DNA from: Aspidapion aeneum
Lineage: Eukaryota; Arthropoda; Insecta; Coleoptera; Brentidae
Assembly (NCBI GenBank): GCA_963576565.1
Contig: OY755038.1
Location: forward strand, 139,510,989 to 139,574,988
Direction: 5' to 3'
Length of the DNA stretch: 64,000 nucleotides
Shown here piece after piece: positions 11,468 to 21,537 of the stretch. The translations under genes and the position numbers were made by a program. Below the pieces are notes generated by a model. That model was not told the DNA's origin. It saw only the letters and a program-made list of their open reading frames with translations, and ran no database searches. Within the stretch, counting starts at the first letter, position 1. Each line of letters opens with the position of its first letter.

Positions 11468-12515
11468 TGTAAGGAGACCTAGTTCGGTGTTGCCAAATTT
11501 TGGTCTTTTACGTTTGGCACTCGTGATTTCACCCTTTCGGAAGGAAATCTGGGCGCCACTCTAAGAAATAAGGGAGCTTAGAGTCTCCACCGGCCAGTAC
11601 GGCTAGCTTTTAAGCAGTCGAGAAAAACGGGTTCTAGTTTTGGTTGGGAAATAAAATCCAGGCATTATAACCCAAATGTACCACTTTTATTTAGTAAAAT
11701 CTAACAAATATTGTGACTATTTACAAATTAACCCAATAATCACTTTCACCAAAGCATAGGCAGCTTATTATGCTACTAATCTGACACAATGTTATTTATA
11801 TACGATTTTCTCAATTTATTTGATCATTTCGATTACGAAATCAGACAAAATTTTGGGCCTTTTCGCAAAGACGGCCAAAATACGGTTTTGACAAGTCCGT
11901 GGGCTATATAGAATTAAATAAAGTCTAACAACAGTTCAAGACGCGGTGCCATCAATTCCTTGAACCGGGAAGAAGTTAAAATCACCCTACGTGACGCGTG
12001 CCTGCCTGTTTGGCTACCAAAGACAGGGGTCCGGGAATCAGAGTCATTTGGGGATCCTATGGGGAATCAATCCAGAAAGACGCGTGCCTGCCTGTTTGCC
12101 TACCAAAGACAGGGGTCCAGGAGGTCTGGATGATTCGGGAATTTACCAATTCTGGGATCAGCCCTTAAGAACGCGTGCCTGCCTGTTTGGCTACCAAAGA
12201 CAGGGGTCTGGGGCTAAGGGCGATCCAATGAAAAGAAAACGGGTTACATAAAGAATCTGCAATTTTCCTTTTTATTATACGAAATTTAAACTCTTACAAT
12301 GTCGGGAAGTTGCCTATTCTTTTAACCGGGAATACGTTAACCAACTCTGTAAGGCGCGTGCCTGCCTGTTTGGCTACCAAAGACAGGGGTCCGGGAATCA
12401 GAGTGGTGTGAGATACCAACGGTGGAACCAACCCTTAAAAACGGTGGTTCGGGAGACTAAAGAGCAGGTTCAGGAAATTGTGGCAATAACGGTTTGTGAC
12501 ACTCTAAAAACGCGG
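11468..12515 (-). mobile_element. Gypsy-1 5' LTR, inner part
   Basis: On the minus strand this part ends in CTCCTTACA next to the PBS. It shares the block TTATTTCTTAGAGTGGCGCCC (split here by length limits: TTATTTCTTAGAG then TGGCGCCC) with the related LTR near 50000, about 115 bases before the LTR end in each. At 11950-12470 it carries a copy of the hairpin-module block. The LTR is interrupted by LINE-A at about 12516; its other part is 17896-18925. Confidence 0.65.
11990..12400 (-). repeat. Four copies of the LTR hairpin module
   Basis: Copies start near 11996, 12081, 12173 and 12355 and keep the ~40-bp core described at 2905-3405. The fifth copy expected near 12445 is reduced to a remnant. 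The surrounding spacers are alignable with the two other arrays, showing common descent rather than independent amplification. Confidence 0.85.
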
Positions 12516-12528
12516 TCCCGTTAAAACA

Positions 12529-13089
12529 GCATTAGAGGCATTAAAAAAGACTGTTGCTGAGCTTTAAACAGCTATGGGGAAATCCCGAATTGATAAAGAA
12601 ACTGTTGATAGGAGAAATAACCTACTTTTTATGAAGCTTCATGTCGAAGGGGAGCAGGAGCTTGAAGAGGTAAAATTGACATGCTCTTACTTTGGTCTTG
12701 AATTATCAAATAGGGATATTAAAGTAAAAGAGGTACCAAGCAAAATGCCAAATAAACCTCTGCTAGTCACCTTTTCATCTATTGAGTACAGAGATTTATT
12801 GATGGAAAAGCGCAAAAAGATGGGTCGCATAGGTACAAAGTATATTACAGGAATCAAAGGAGCAGAACGTTTGATTTTTGTTAACGAGGATCTTCCCAAA
12901 GAAACTAGACACCTTTTTGGGCAGGCACGATCACTGAAAAAACATAATGGCTACCTATTTGTATGGGTTACAAATGGGGAAGTATTTTGTAGGAAAACAG
13001 AAACCTCAAACGTTATAAAAATTATAAAAGAAAGCCAGATAGAGACACTTAAGCAAGCCATAAATGCTCCAGGAGGACCAACCATATAA
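12529..13089 (+). pseudogene. LINE-A ORF1 (RNA-binding / FP-C-like domain)
   Basis: The 171-codon open part starts MGKSRIDKETVDRR at 12574. Its fold signature, IKVKEVPSKMPNKPLLVTFS, RDLLMEKRKK, IFVNEDLPKETRHLF and GYLFVWVTNGEVFCRK, matches the C-terminal domain shared by baculovirus FP proteins and ORF1 of many insect CR1/Jockey-type LINEs. That domain is known to help bind LINE RNA. In-frame codons continue upstream to about 12529 past a TAA (ALEALKKTVAEL-stop), so the ATG at 12574 is probably internal and the coiled-coil N-terminus was lost by 5' truncation. Confidence 0.8.
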
Positions 13090-13331
13090 AACGCCAATAT
13101 ATGTAACCCCTAAAAAGTTTGAAAATATCAAGCATTTTGTAGATAACAACAAAAACACATGTTAAAGATACTTTATGTAAATTCAGGATCATTAAAGAAC
13201 AAACTTGATGAACTGGAAGTAATTGTTAATAAACTGATAATTATTCAAGTCATAGTTGTCACAGAGACCTGGATTTCTCAGGCAGAGACCAAATTTTATA
13301 ATCTACCGGACTTCAATGTTATTTTTGCTAC

Positions 13332-13687
13332 TACTATGTCGGTTTAGAACGTTTTTCTACGTTGTCCGACGCCTATTCTCCACCTCCTTCGATCCTGACA
13401 ATCATCCTCTGTCAGATGGATTGACTGTTGCCATTCTAGTTTAGGACGCGCTCTTTTTCTGCGCCCTATTGGTTGCCACTCTAGGACCTGCTTTCGTAAT
13501 CTTTCGTCGTTCATCCGTTGTACATGGCCGTACCATATCAGTTGCCTTTTAGTGATGTCATCCGAGGGAATCGAGGGAAGCATGATTCCCATTCTTTCTT
13601 TTATGATCTCATTTCTTATGTGATCTATTCTAGATATTCTCATTGATCTTCTTATTGCATCCATTTCGACACTTTTGTTTTGTATTT
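13332..13687 (-). mobile_element. 5'-truncated RTE fragment (3' end only)
   Basis: The minus strand encodes the C-terminal tail typical of RTE elements (DAIRRSMRISRIDHIRNE, LIWYGHVQRMNDERL, GRRKRARPKLEW, WRIGVGQRRKTF). It ends in the same 3' sequence as RTE-A at 24080-24110. It is flanked by a perfect 13-bp direct repeat TTATTTTTGCTAC at 13319-13331 and 13688-13700, the target-site duplication of its insertion into LINE-A. Confidence 0.92.
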
Positions 13688-14561
13688 TTATTTTTGCTAC
13701 CAGAAGCAAAAGAGCAATATTTTTTCAAAAAGACAAAAAACTAAAAAAGGTTAAAGTGATAGAGGACAATAATATTTCATTTTTACTGGCCTCAATTGAA
13801 AGCCTCAAAATACATATTGCTGTACTTTACAACCCAAGCAGCTCAAATGCTAATGAGCAATTCCACGCCAAGTCATCCAATTTACAAAAAAATTGTCGCC
13901 GTGATATTTAATTTTTTTCTTTAATCATGCTTACTAAATGAAACAGCTTATGCTTAATCACTTTTGCACAATTTTAGATTTTTTAATCCAATTAGTCTGT
14001 TGTACACGCATTTGAAAAGTCTAAAAACGGGCAAAATGGGACTTTAAAGAAAAAAATTATGCTCATAGTAAACAGCACCTAAAAAAAATTAATTTATAAT
14101 TTTGAAAACATGCATAAAAGTAGTTTTCAAAAAAATGTGATGTTTAGCAAAATCTTTTATACTGGCCTAATTAGAGCAATTTAGAGAATATCCAAAAAAC
14201 GCAGAAGAAGTTTTCATATTTTTTTGGGGTATAAATGTAATGTTTTCTTAAATTTTTGATACAGTGTTGGAAAGCTATACTCAAGGACTATATCTTCCTT
14301 GTATAAAACATATTTAAAAAGTAGACGTTACCTTGGAGTTTCACGAAGAAGTTAAGAATGTCTGGGAAATCCGTCAACTTCAGCATCAAAAATGACCCTG
14401 TCTATCGGGGTGCTGGTGGTAATCAAGTAGGGTAAATTTTTCACTGTATCATATACTTTTAAAAACAAGAATAAAAAATCAGGGTCTGTAATCCTTAAGG
14501 TCACTACACATTTTTTTGTTATTTTAATATTTTTAGTGTTGTTAAATTGCATCACAAATTA

Positions 14562-14717
14562 CAGGCGTGGATCTACGGGGAGGATACCCCCCCCAAATCT
14601 GAAACTTTACTCAGTTTTGACACATAGAATACACCTCCTGGTCACCATGCAAAATAGTTTTGTGAAACATTTATTACGATATTTTCCCCCAAAATAAAGT
14701 TTCTAGATCCGCCCCTG
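14562..14717. mobile_element. hAT-like MITE, 156 bp
   Basis: The ends are inverted: CAGGCGTGGATCTA at the left and the complement of CAGGGGCGGATCTA at the right, 12 of 14 bases alike. They are flanked by a perfect direct repeat CAAATTA (14555-14561 and 14718-14724). Termini of the CAGGGGCGGATC type are common in hAT-derived MITEs. The seven-base duplication is one base short of the usual eight. Confidence 0.75.
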
Positions 14718-15091
14718 CAAATTAAGGTTTATCAGAAGGTAAAGTTTATTTATATGAGCACTGTTCAATAAATTATGATCTAAACTCTCTTCATAAGGTC
14801 ACTACACAAATTTTATTAAGTTTATTTACTTTTTTAGTAGTTACCTACTGTCATATTTAAAAAATCGGAAAAGAAGTTGAGTTCTATAATTTCAGAAACC
14901 GAACAATTTTTTTTTCTGAGCTTGAAGTAAATTTAGCATCTATAGTTAAATCATCCAGAGGAGTGAAAGAATGGTGTCCAGTTGTTGTTTGTTTTAGATT
15001 TTAATGTAAAACAAATCGTTTCACAGTACCTCCAAACGCATCACATGGGCTTTTACCATGCGTTAGTTTTGCACTTAGTTTTTTTAATGCC

Positions 15092-15266
15092 CAGTGGCGT
15101 ATGCAGAAATTTTCCAAGGGGGTTGGGAGAGGGGGTTTGCGTAAAAGCAAAGTCCTGGAAAACCATTTATTTCTTCTTTCAGAAAAATTCAATCGTTAGG
15201 AGAAGTTGTTTAATAGTTTTGGAAAGATTAGGCCTCCAACCCCCCTCCCTCCTGCGTACGCCACTG
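15092..15266. mobile_element. hAT-like MITE, 175 bp
   Basis: Left end CAGTGGCGTATGCAG and right end CTGCGTACGCCACTG are inverted with one mismatch. G- and C-runs follow inside (GGGGGTTGGGAGAGGGGG and CCCCCCTCCCTCC), as often seen in such MITEs. The flanks TTAATGCC and TTAAACCT agree at only five of eight positions, so the target duplication is weak. Confidence 0.7.
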
Positions 15267-15364
15267 TTAAACCTGAACCATTTCATTTACCAAAGGAACA
15301 AACTAATTAATGTCCGTGTCTCACGAAAAATGTATTCTTAAAATTAAAAAAAAATTTCCGACAG

Positions 15365-15470
15365 TGTACGAAGATGGGACTTGAACCCACATACTAGGAT
15401 CTCACAACAATAGACCTAGAAATTTTTCTTTTGCCTTGTATGATAGTCAAGCCACTGAGCTTTAATGTGC
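15365..15470 (-). other. tRNA-like segment (possible SINE head or tRNA relic)
   Basis: The minus strand shows a box-A-like AAGCTCAGTGGC and, about 70 bases on, a good box B with T arm (GTGGGTTCAAGTCCCAT). The acceptor arms do not pair well and the anticodon arm is not convincing, with extra bases between D and T arms. A working tRNA is therefore unlikely. A tRNA-derived SINE head or decayed tRNA is the best reading. Confidence 0.35.
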
Positions 15471-16190
15471 GTATAGACTTTTTTTTGATGGACCATATTC
15501 CGCACCGGTGTAAATAATTAAAAATCGAGAAAATCATAAAATTTACTATTTTTTTAAAACTATTTTTGCCATGTCAAAAAAGTAAGGTTAATTTTTTTTT
15601 CTGGATAGTACATTTCTCCTAGGAGACATCAATATAGATATTTTAAGGAAAAAAACTGAACTAAAAACTAAACAATTTATGAATTTTTGTGAGTCAAATT
15701 CCTTCTCTTTTTGCAATAAAACCATCCCAACTAGAAAGTCAAAATCACTTATTGATCATATTTTAACTAACATTATAAACTTTTGTGGGAACTTAGCTAT
15801 AATAGAAAGTGATTTTAGTGACCATGACCTGCAGGTCCTTAGCTTACCTAAGCCTGTAAAAACTAAGATAGACTATACATATATTCAAAAAAAGGTGGAC
15901 ATTGAAGCTATCAAAACTGCCCTAAATAATTTTACAAACAGCCTTGATATCACTGAAAGTGTATCAACGAACTTAAAGCGTCTGGTAAGTTGTTTTCAAC
16001 AGAATACAACATTTGTCAAAAAAACAATTAAAGCAAAAAATAACACAAAATGCTGGTTTACTGAAGAAATTAAAATTGCCATAAAAGATGATAATGAGGT
16101 TCTAACAAACAAAAAAAAATACCACAATAAATTAAGCTTTAAATTAAAAGGAAACAATAATACATTTATTGAAAAAACAAACTTTTAATG

Positions 16191-17765
16191 ACTTTTTTTG
16201 TGATGTTGGACCCTCCTTGGCTTCTAAAATTCCTACAATGAGGTTTAGGGCCTCTGAAGATGAAAAACTATTGGGAAGAGATTTTGTATTCCTGAAGGTT
16301 GATGAGACAGAAATTCTTAAACTAATAAATTTTCTTAATAGCAATAAAGCATTTGGATATGATAATGTTGAAGTTAAGACTGTCAAATTATGTATAAAAT
16401 ATGTGTTATGTAAGTTAATAAATCAGTCTCTACGTTCTGGTGAAGTTCCAAGTGAGATCAAAATAGCAAAAGTTACCCCTTTGTATAAATCTGGTGATGA
16501 AGAATTGACAACTAATTACAGACCTTGAGTGTTTTGCCAGTTTTATCAAAAATTTTTGAAAAAGTTGTTAATTATAGGTTAACAACATATTTAAACAAAG
16601 CTAGTTTTTTTATGTTCGGCAGTATGGATTTCGCAAGTCGAGTGACACAAGCTCAGCCACCATTGACTTTATAACTGAAATAAAATAAAATTTTGACAAA
16701 AAAAAAGATGTGCAGTAGTTTCGCTTGACTTGTGCAAGGCATTCGATACTGTCAACCATGAAATTTTGATTTCAAAGTTAAAAAGGTTAGGAATCACGGG
16801 AAGTTGTCTCGAATGGTTTAGAAATTATCTTTTTGATAGAGAGCAATATGTTTCTATTAATATAATAGTCAGTACTGGGCCCCACACTATATATGGTGTA
16901 CATTAACTCAATGTTCTACTTAAAATTAAAAGGCACTCTTGGCTTGTTTGCTGATGACACACTGCTGGTATTTTTTGGCAAATCATATCAAGAACTAAAA
17001 GCGAACATAGGGCATGATTTAGAAATAATAAATAATTGGCTATGTAAACATTTGTTAACATTAAATTTTAATAAATCAAACTATATGTTTGTCTCATATA
17101 AAAAATACATAATTTAGATACCAGTAGTGTCTCAATTGGTAGCAATAAATTAAAATATGTTAGTACAATAAAATATCTAGGACTTTATGTGGACCAGAAC
17201 TTAGCGTGCGAAACCCATATTGATAAAATAGGAGAAAGGATTGTGGCACCTGTGGGAATCATGAAAAGATTAAATTACTCTATCCGAAGATATTTGTTAA
17301 GATCCCTGTATTTTTCATTGGTGCACTCACATCTTCAATATTTAACTGTTGTTTGGTACCCTACTTTTAAAAATAAAATAAAACCTCTTGAAATATTGCA
17401 GAATAAGACAATTAAAAATCTTTACCAATTGTTACATTTATATTCTACAAAAAAACTTTATAAGGATTTCAATATAATGACTCCAAAAAAGATATACATG
17501 TTCCAAGAAGTTTGTCCATATATACATAGTGTTCATTTAAAACAAAAACATTCAAATTTAATGTTTACCTCTAGATCCGATGTGCATAGTTACTTAACCA
17601 GAAATCATACAAATCTTAATACCATTCAATGCAATTTAAGTAAAACAAAAAATTCTATTTTTTTTAACGGTGTTAATATGTACAATTCATTACGATCTGA
17701 TACAAAAATAATTAAAGACTCTTTGCTTTTTAAAAACCGCCTTAAGCGTCATCTTATGCTATAAT
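16191..17765 (+). pseudogene. LINE-A ORF2 reverse transcriptase and C-terminus
   Basis: RT motifs appear in order: LNSNKAFGYDNV and KVTPLYKSGDEELTTNYRP (16320-16525), SLDLCKAFDTVNHEIL (near 16730), FADDTLLVF (near 16940, with catalytic DD), then the C-terminal part ending NSLRSDTKIIKDS and KNRLKRHLML. Stops or frame changes occur near 16528, 16620 and 17117. The stretch between the D-containing motif and FADD lacks the usual PQGS-type motif, so a deletion near 16870-16900 is inferred. The gene is inactive. Confidence 0.88.
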
Positions 17766-17895
17766 TAATTGTTATATTTAATTTTTGGTAACCTATATTA
17801 ATGTTATTGTAATATTATATTAATGAAAGGATGAGCCTATATAAGAAATGCCTATATAAATTTTTTCTTTTTGGTTTAATAAAAAAATTCATACA

Positions 17896-18990
17896 AAAAA
17901 TCATGTTGAACTGCGAATTCCTTCAAACCGGGAATAAGTTAAAATCACCCTACGTGACGCGTGCCTGCCTGTTTGGCTACCAAAGACAGGGGTCCGGGAG
18001 TTAGGGTGATTTGGGGTTTCTATGGGGAATCAGTCCAGAAAGACGCGTGCCTGCCTGTTTGGCTACCAAAGACAGGGGTCCGGGAGATCCGGATGATTCG
18101 GGAAGTTACCAATTGTAGGATCAGCCCTTAAGAACGCGTGCCTGCCTGTTTGGCTACCAAAGACAGGGGTCCGGGGCTAAGGGCGATCCAGTTAACAGGA
18201 AAAGGAGCTACATCAAGAATCTGCAATCTTCCCTTTTATTATACCGCATTTAAGCACTCACAACATCGGGAAGTTGCCTATTCTTTTTACCGGGAATACG
18301 TTAAACCAACTCTGTAAGACGCGTGCCTGCCTGTTTGGCTACCAAAAACAGGTGTCCGGGAATCAGAGTGGTATGGGCTACCAACGGTTGAACCAATCCT
18401 TAAGAACGCGTGCGTGCCTGTTTGGCTACCGAAGACAGGGATCCGGGAATAAGATGGTTCGGGAATAAAACGGGTTTAAGAAGTTACTGCAATTCACCAC
18501 AATACAACATACGGAAGAATATGCAAATAATAATAATATGTACGGCTTATAATGCGACGAAAAACTGAATCAAATATTTTTTGCGATAGCCTGCGTACTT
18601 ACCTACAAACAGCGGTTATCCTGGATTCCACATGCACACTATTTTTGAACGCGAAGTGATCGTCAAATTTAAAGTGCCGGTCTCAATATTGTATCGATCT
18701 CAACGAATTAACGGTTTCAATTGTATTGCCTCTTCGAACAACGCAGGTCATGCTTAAATGTAGTTCGGTCGGTTATACTCGATGTTTAGGCTGAGGACTG
18801 GCGATAGATACCGAGAAGGTCTCGACACAAAAAATATAAACTACCAATGCTCTACGAAAATACAAAATAACTTAAAACTAATTAACACAATCTAATTGAG
18901 GAGAAAATTAGTAACTTTGTTACACACCCCAATTCTTCGGAAAAATGCAAAATACGTAGGATTTTGTCATTTTTGAATATTGAAAATATA
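17896..18990 (-). mobile_element. Gypsy-1 LTR outer part, PPT and 3' internal remnant
   Basis: Nearly identical to 2861-3970. It holds the five-copy hairpin array (17957-18440), the LTR start TGTAACAAAGTTACTAA near 18925, a decayed polypurine tract, and about 65 bp of the internal 3' region, which ends abruptly at 18990 against LINE-B. Since a PPT belongs before a 3' LTR, its presence here means this LTR is also the 3' LTR of a further, mostly missing copy. A tandem element sharing an LTR, or a segmental duplication, would explain it. Confidence 0.7.
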
Positions 18991-20800
18991 CTACTATATC
19001 ACATTTCAAGTTTAAGATTCTGGTTTTCGAAACGTGTGTTCTCTTTGTTGAGAATTATGTCTTCCTGTATTATCTCTGTTAGGATCAGAATCCTGCCATA
19101 ACATAGTATAGTCATCAGCAAACGCTGTAATCTTACCTTTTATGGGAAGGTGGCAGATATCGTAAAAAAAAAATTAAAAACAGAAGAGGTCCCGGAATTG
19201 ATCTCTGCGGCACTCCCACGTTAACCGGTTCCGCAGTTGAAGACTGAGTTCTCCCGCATAGGGACGACCTGAACCAATCGAAGGCTAAACCTCTAATTCC
19301 ATAAATTTTCAGCTTTTTCAACAGTATTCCATGTTCCACGCAGTCAAATGCTTTAGACAGGTCACAGAATACTGCTGAAGCTTTCTCCCGGTATTCAATT
19401 TAATATACAATTGTTCCAAAAATCCGAACTGATCAGAACTTAGAACATTATGTTCCATCAAAAATGACACTATTCGCACTTGTACAAGCTTTTTAATGAT
19501 TTTTGATAAAGTGGGAAGTAGTGCGATAGAGCGAAAATTTGAAGGAACATCATGATTACCACTTTTAAATAACGGGATAATTACTGCTTTTTTAAGGCAA
19601 GTCGGGAATATTCGACAGCTAAAAGAATTATTAATGGCTCCAGCCAGTACATCCAATACAGAATCTGGAAGTGCCTCAAAAACCCGAAGGGAAATGTTAT
19701 CCCACCCTTAAGACTTTTTTTAACATTTTAAAAATGGTTTTTATCTCTGTAGCTAAAGTACTTGATAATATGAAGGTTTCAGTGACAAAAATGTGAGTAG
19801 ATTTTTATTTGTTGAAATTTTACTGGAGAGCTTACTTCCTATACTACAGTAGTAGGAGTTTAGTTCATCAGCCATTAGGTTGGAAGATATGGCGGAATAG
19901 GTTTTACCTCTTAGCTTATTTACTACTTTCCAGGATTCTCTATTTTTGTTGCTTGATTTTTCTATTTTATTTTTAAAATATCCCCTTTTTGCCAATTTAA
20001 TTAAGTTTTTGTAAATTTTACGATATGATTTATAGTGATTCAAAAACTTTTCATTTGTATCAGCGAACTTTTTAATATAATGTAAGGACCTCATATTGGC
20101 TGTTGACACTTTTAAGCCCTTTGTGTACCAAGGGAATTTGTTATTTATAAGAACATGAAAATGCTGTAGTGAGTCTTCAATTAAAAATATTTTGATCCAA
20201 TCAGTTTGGCAGCACAGTAACTTGAATTTCCGGAATTTCCTTTTGTAAACAATCTACCCTTTTTTAGCAATTTTTAAAACTTTAGTAAATTTAATAATAA
20301 AGGACCAGTATATTGCCTCGTGATTAGATAGCCCAGCCTGAATCGTATTACATTTGACTTCGTTTGGACTCATTGATGTGCATATATAGTCGATCAATGT
20401 AACATTGAAAGATTTAAAGAACAAAAAATATTATTTAAGGTTTCAACGTTTCGTTCTATCCTATCAAGAAATTGTTGGACATTCACCTTTGGGGAGCTAT
20501 AAAAACCCAATATATACAAATTGAGATTTTGACAAAATACTATTGAGAACTCTCATATTTTTTCCTCGAGGAGGTGATCGAATCTTGTTATTGGAGTAAA
20601 CTCATAATTATTAATAAAATCCTCATATACAAATATTAAAGTACCCCCATGTGTATTCGCCTCCCTTGGAAACTTATAATAGGGATAGCCTTTTCTGGTC
20701 TAAGCCAGTGCTCTACAATAACAATTATTTTTGGAAGTTAGAATCATCCAAAAATAGCAAAAGGTCATCCAGTATGTTTGGTAGCGATCTAATATTTATT
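18991..20800 (-). pseudogene. LINE-B ORF2 endonuclease and RT (3'-truncated)
   Basis: From upstream: an endonuclease-like stretch (about 20200-20800, with NIRSLPNILDDLLLF and weak, frame-broken continuation), a linker (NRESWKVVNKLRGKTYSAIS; YYCSIGSKL), then RT motifs LKKAVIIPLFKSGNH, NFRSIALLPTLSKI, WNMEHGILLKKLKIYGI and GVPQRSIPGPLLFLIF (usually PQGSI), and the FADDYTMLW motif near 19100. There are at least five frame changes or stops. The rest of the RT and the 3' UTR are absent. Confidence 0.8.
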
Positions 20801-21524
20801 AGCATTAAGCTGCAGTTCTGAGTTCGTCTTGGTGGGCTAAAACGTTTACAATGGTGCCATTTAAGAGAGTTTTTTTTACATAAATTAAGTCTTCTCGAGC
20901 CGGCGCACAGTTATAGCTATTATTATCGTTATCATTAACACTATTACTACTATTCATAATATTCCTCTCAGTATTAATATATACAACATCATCATCGCTA
21001 CTGTCAACATTTTGACGCAAGTCCAATTAAGTTTGTTGGGGAATTTGTCCTAAATAATTACAGGATGGCGAGTGATCAAAGTGCAAAACCGATTCATTTA
21101 GGAAGTATGCCAACTTTTTAAGTCCTTTACTATTTAGAAAGAAACTTTTACTGTAATCTGAATATCTGAATTTTTTAAATAAATCAAGAGAGTTAACATT
21201 CGTTGTGAATTGCCTGATATTGTTGACTTTGTTGACAATTTTTGAGTTAATATTTTCGATATTTCTATATGGCGCACACCCTTCATATTTCGTATTGTAT
21301 ATACATTTGTAAGAAGCGTTATTTCATTTAACCTAATGTCCTGATCTTGACCTTGAATCACATGTATAAAAGTAGCATTGCCTTACATATAATCTGTACT
21401 TGAAAACCGGGAGAGAATGTTTTGGTTAGGAAAGGAATTAAGTACTTACCATACTGATCTGTAAGGAGCAATATTTTTTTCTTATTTGTGGTAACGTTTA
21501 AAGTATTATGACTTACGTTGCTGT
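20801..21524 (-). pseudogene. LINE-B region between ORF1 and endonuclease
   Basis: Two short open stretches (75 and 73 codons) are in LINE-B orientation. The second is acidic and Asn/Ser-rich (SSDDDVVYINTERN). Neither matches a domain I recognise. By position they are probably the end of ORF1 or the start of ORF2. The upstream boundary is the left target duplication of RTE-A at 21525-21537. Confidence 0.45.
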
Positions 21525-21537
21525 TAATGTCAGTGTT

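Larger units (their letters stand above)
13921..15587 (+). mobile_element. 1.7-kb noncoding insert in LINE-A, class unknown
   Basis: The endonuclease of LINE-A is interrupted between 13920 and 15588. Candidate target duplications TTAATTTTTTTCT (13908-13920) and the same with two extra T (15588-15602) flank it. The orientation is not determined. No terminal inverted repeats, LTRs or coding frames were found. It contains two short MITEs and a tRNA-like segment. It could be a SINE-derived or other nonautonomous element, or a filler segment. The rest is AT-rich without signals. Confidence 0.5.
13159..16190 (+). pseudogene. LINE-A ORF2 endonuclease region, in three pieces
   Basis: ORF2 opens with MLKILYVNSGSLKNKLDEL and VVTETWISQAE, the N-terminus of the endonuclease that nicks target DNA. 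The domain resumes after the RTE fragment at 13701 (SLKIHIAVLYNPSSS) and again after the second insert at 15603 (LLGDINIDILRKKTE, then SLIDHILTN, then ESDFSDHDLQVL with the catalytic SDH). The linker to the RT continues to about 16190. Removing the two insertions would leave a mostly continuous frame, so the endonuclease was little decayed when they arrived. Confidence 0.85.
12516..17895 (+). mobile_element. LINE-A, CR1-like non-LTR retrotransposon (degenerate)
   Basis: A 5'-truncated LINE with ORF1, an apurinic-type endonuclease and RT in the normal order. It is flanked on both sides by Gypsy-1 LTR sequence. It is interrupted by an RTE fragment (13332-13687) and a 1.7-kb insert (13921-15587), both with target-site duplications. 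The left limit is approximate: coding-like ORF1 sequence (ALEALKKTVAEL) begins near 12529 with no 5' UTR. The right limit is where similarity to the 2395-2860 copy meets LTR sequence in both places. Confidence 0.85.

Noticed and set aside
15365..15470. Functional tRNA gene
   Set aside because: The acceptor stem does not pair and the anticodon arm is unclear; it is kept only as a tRNA-like segment.
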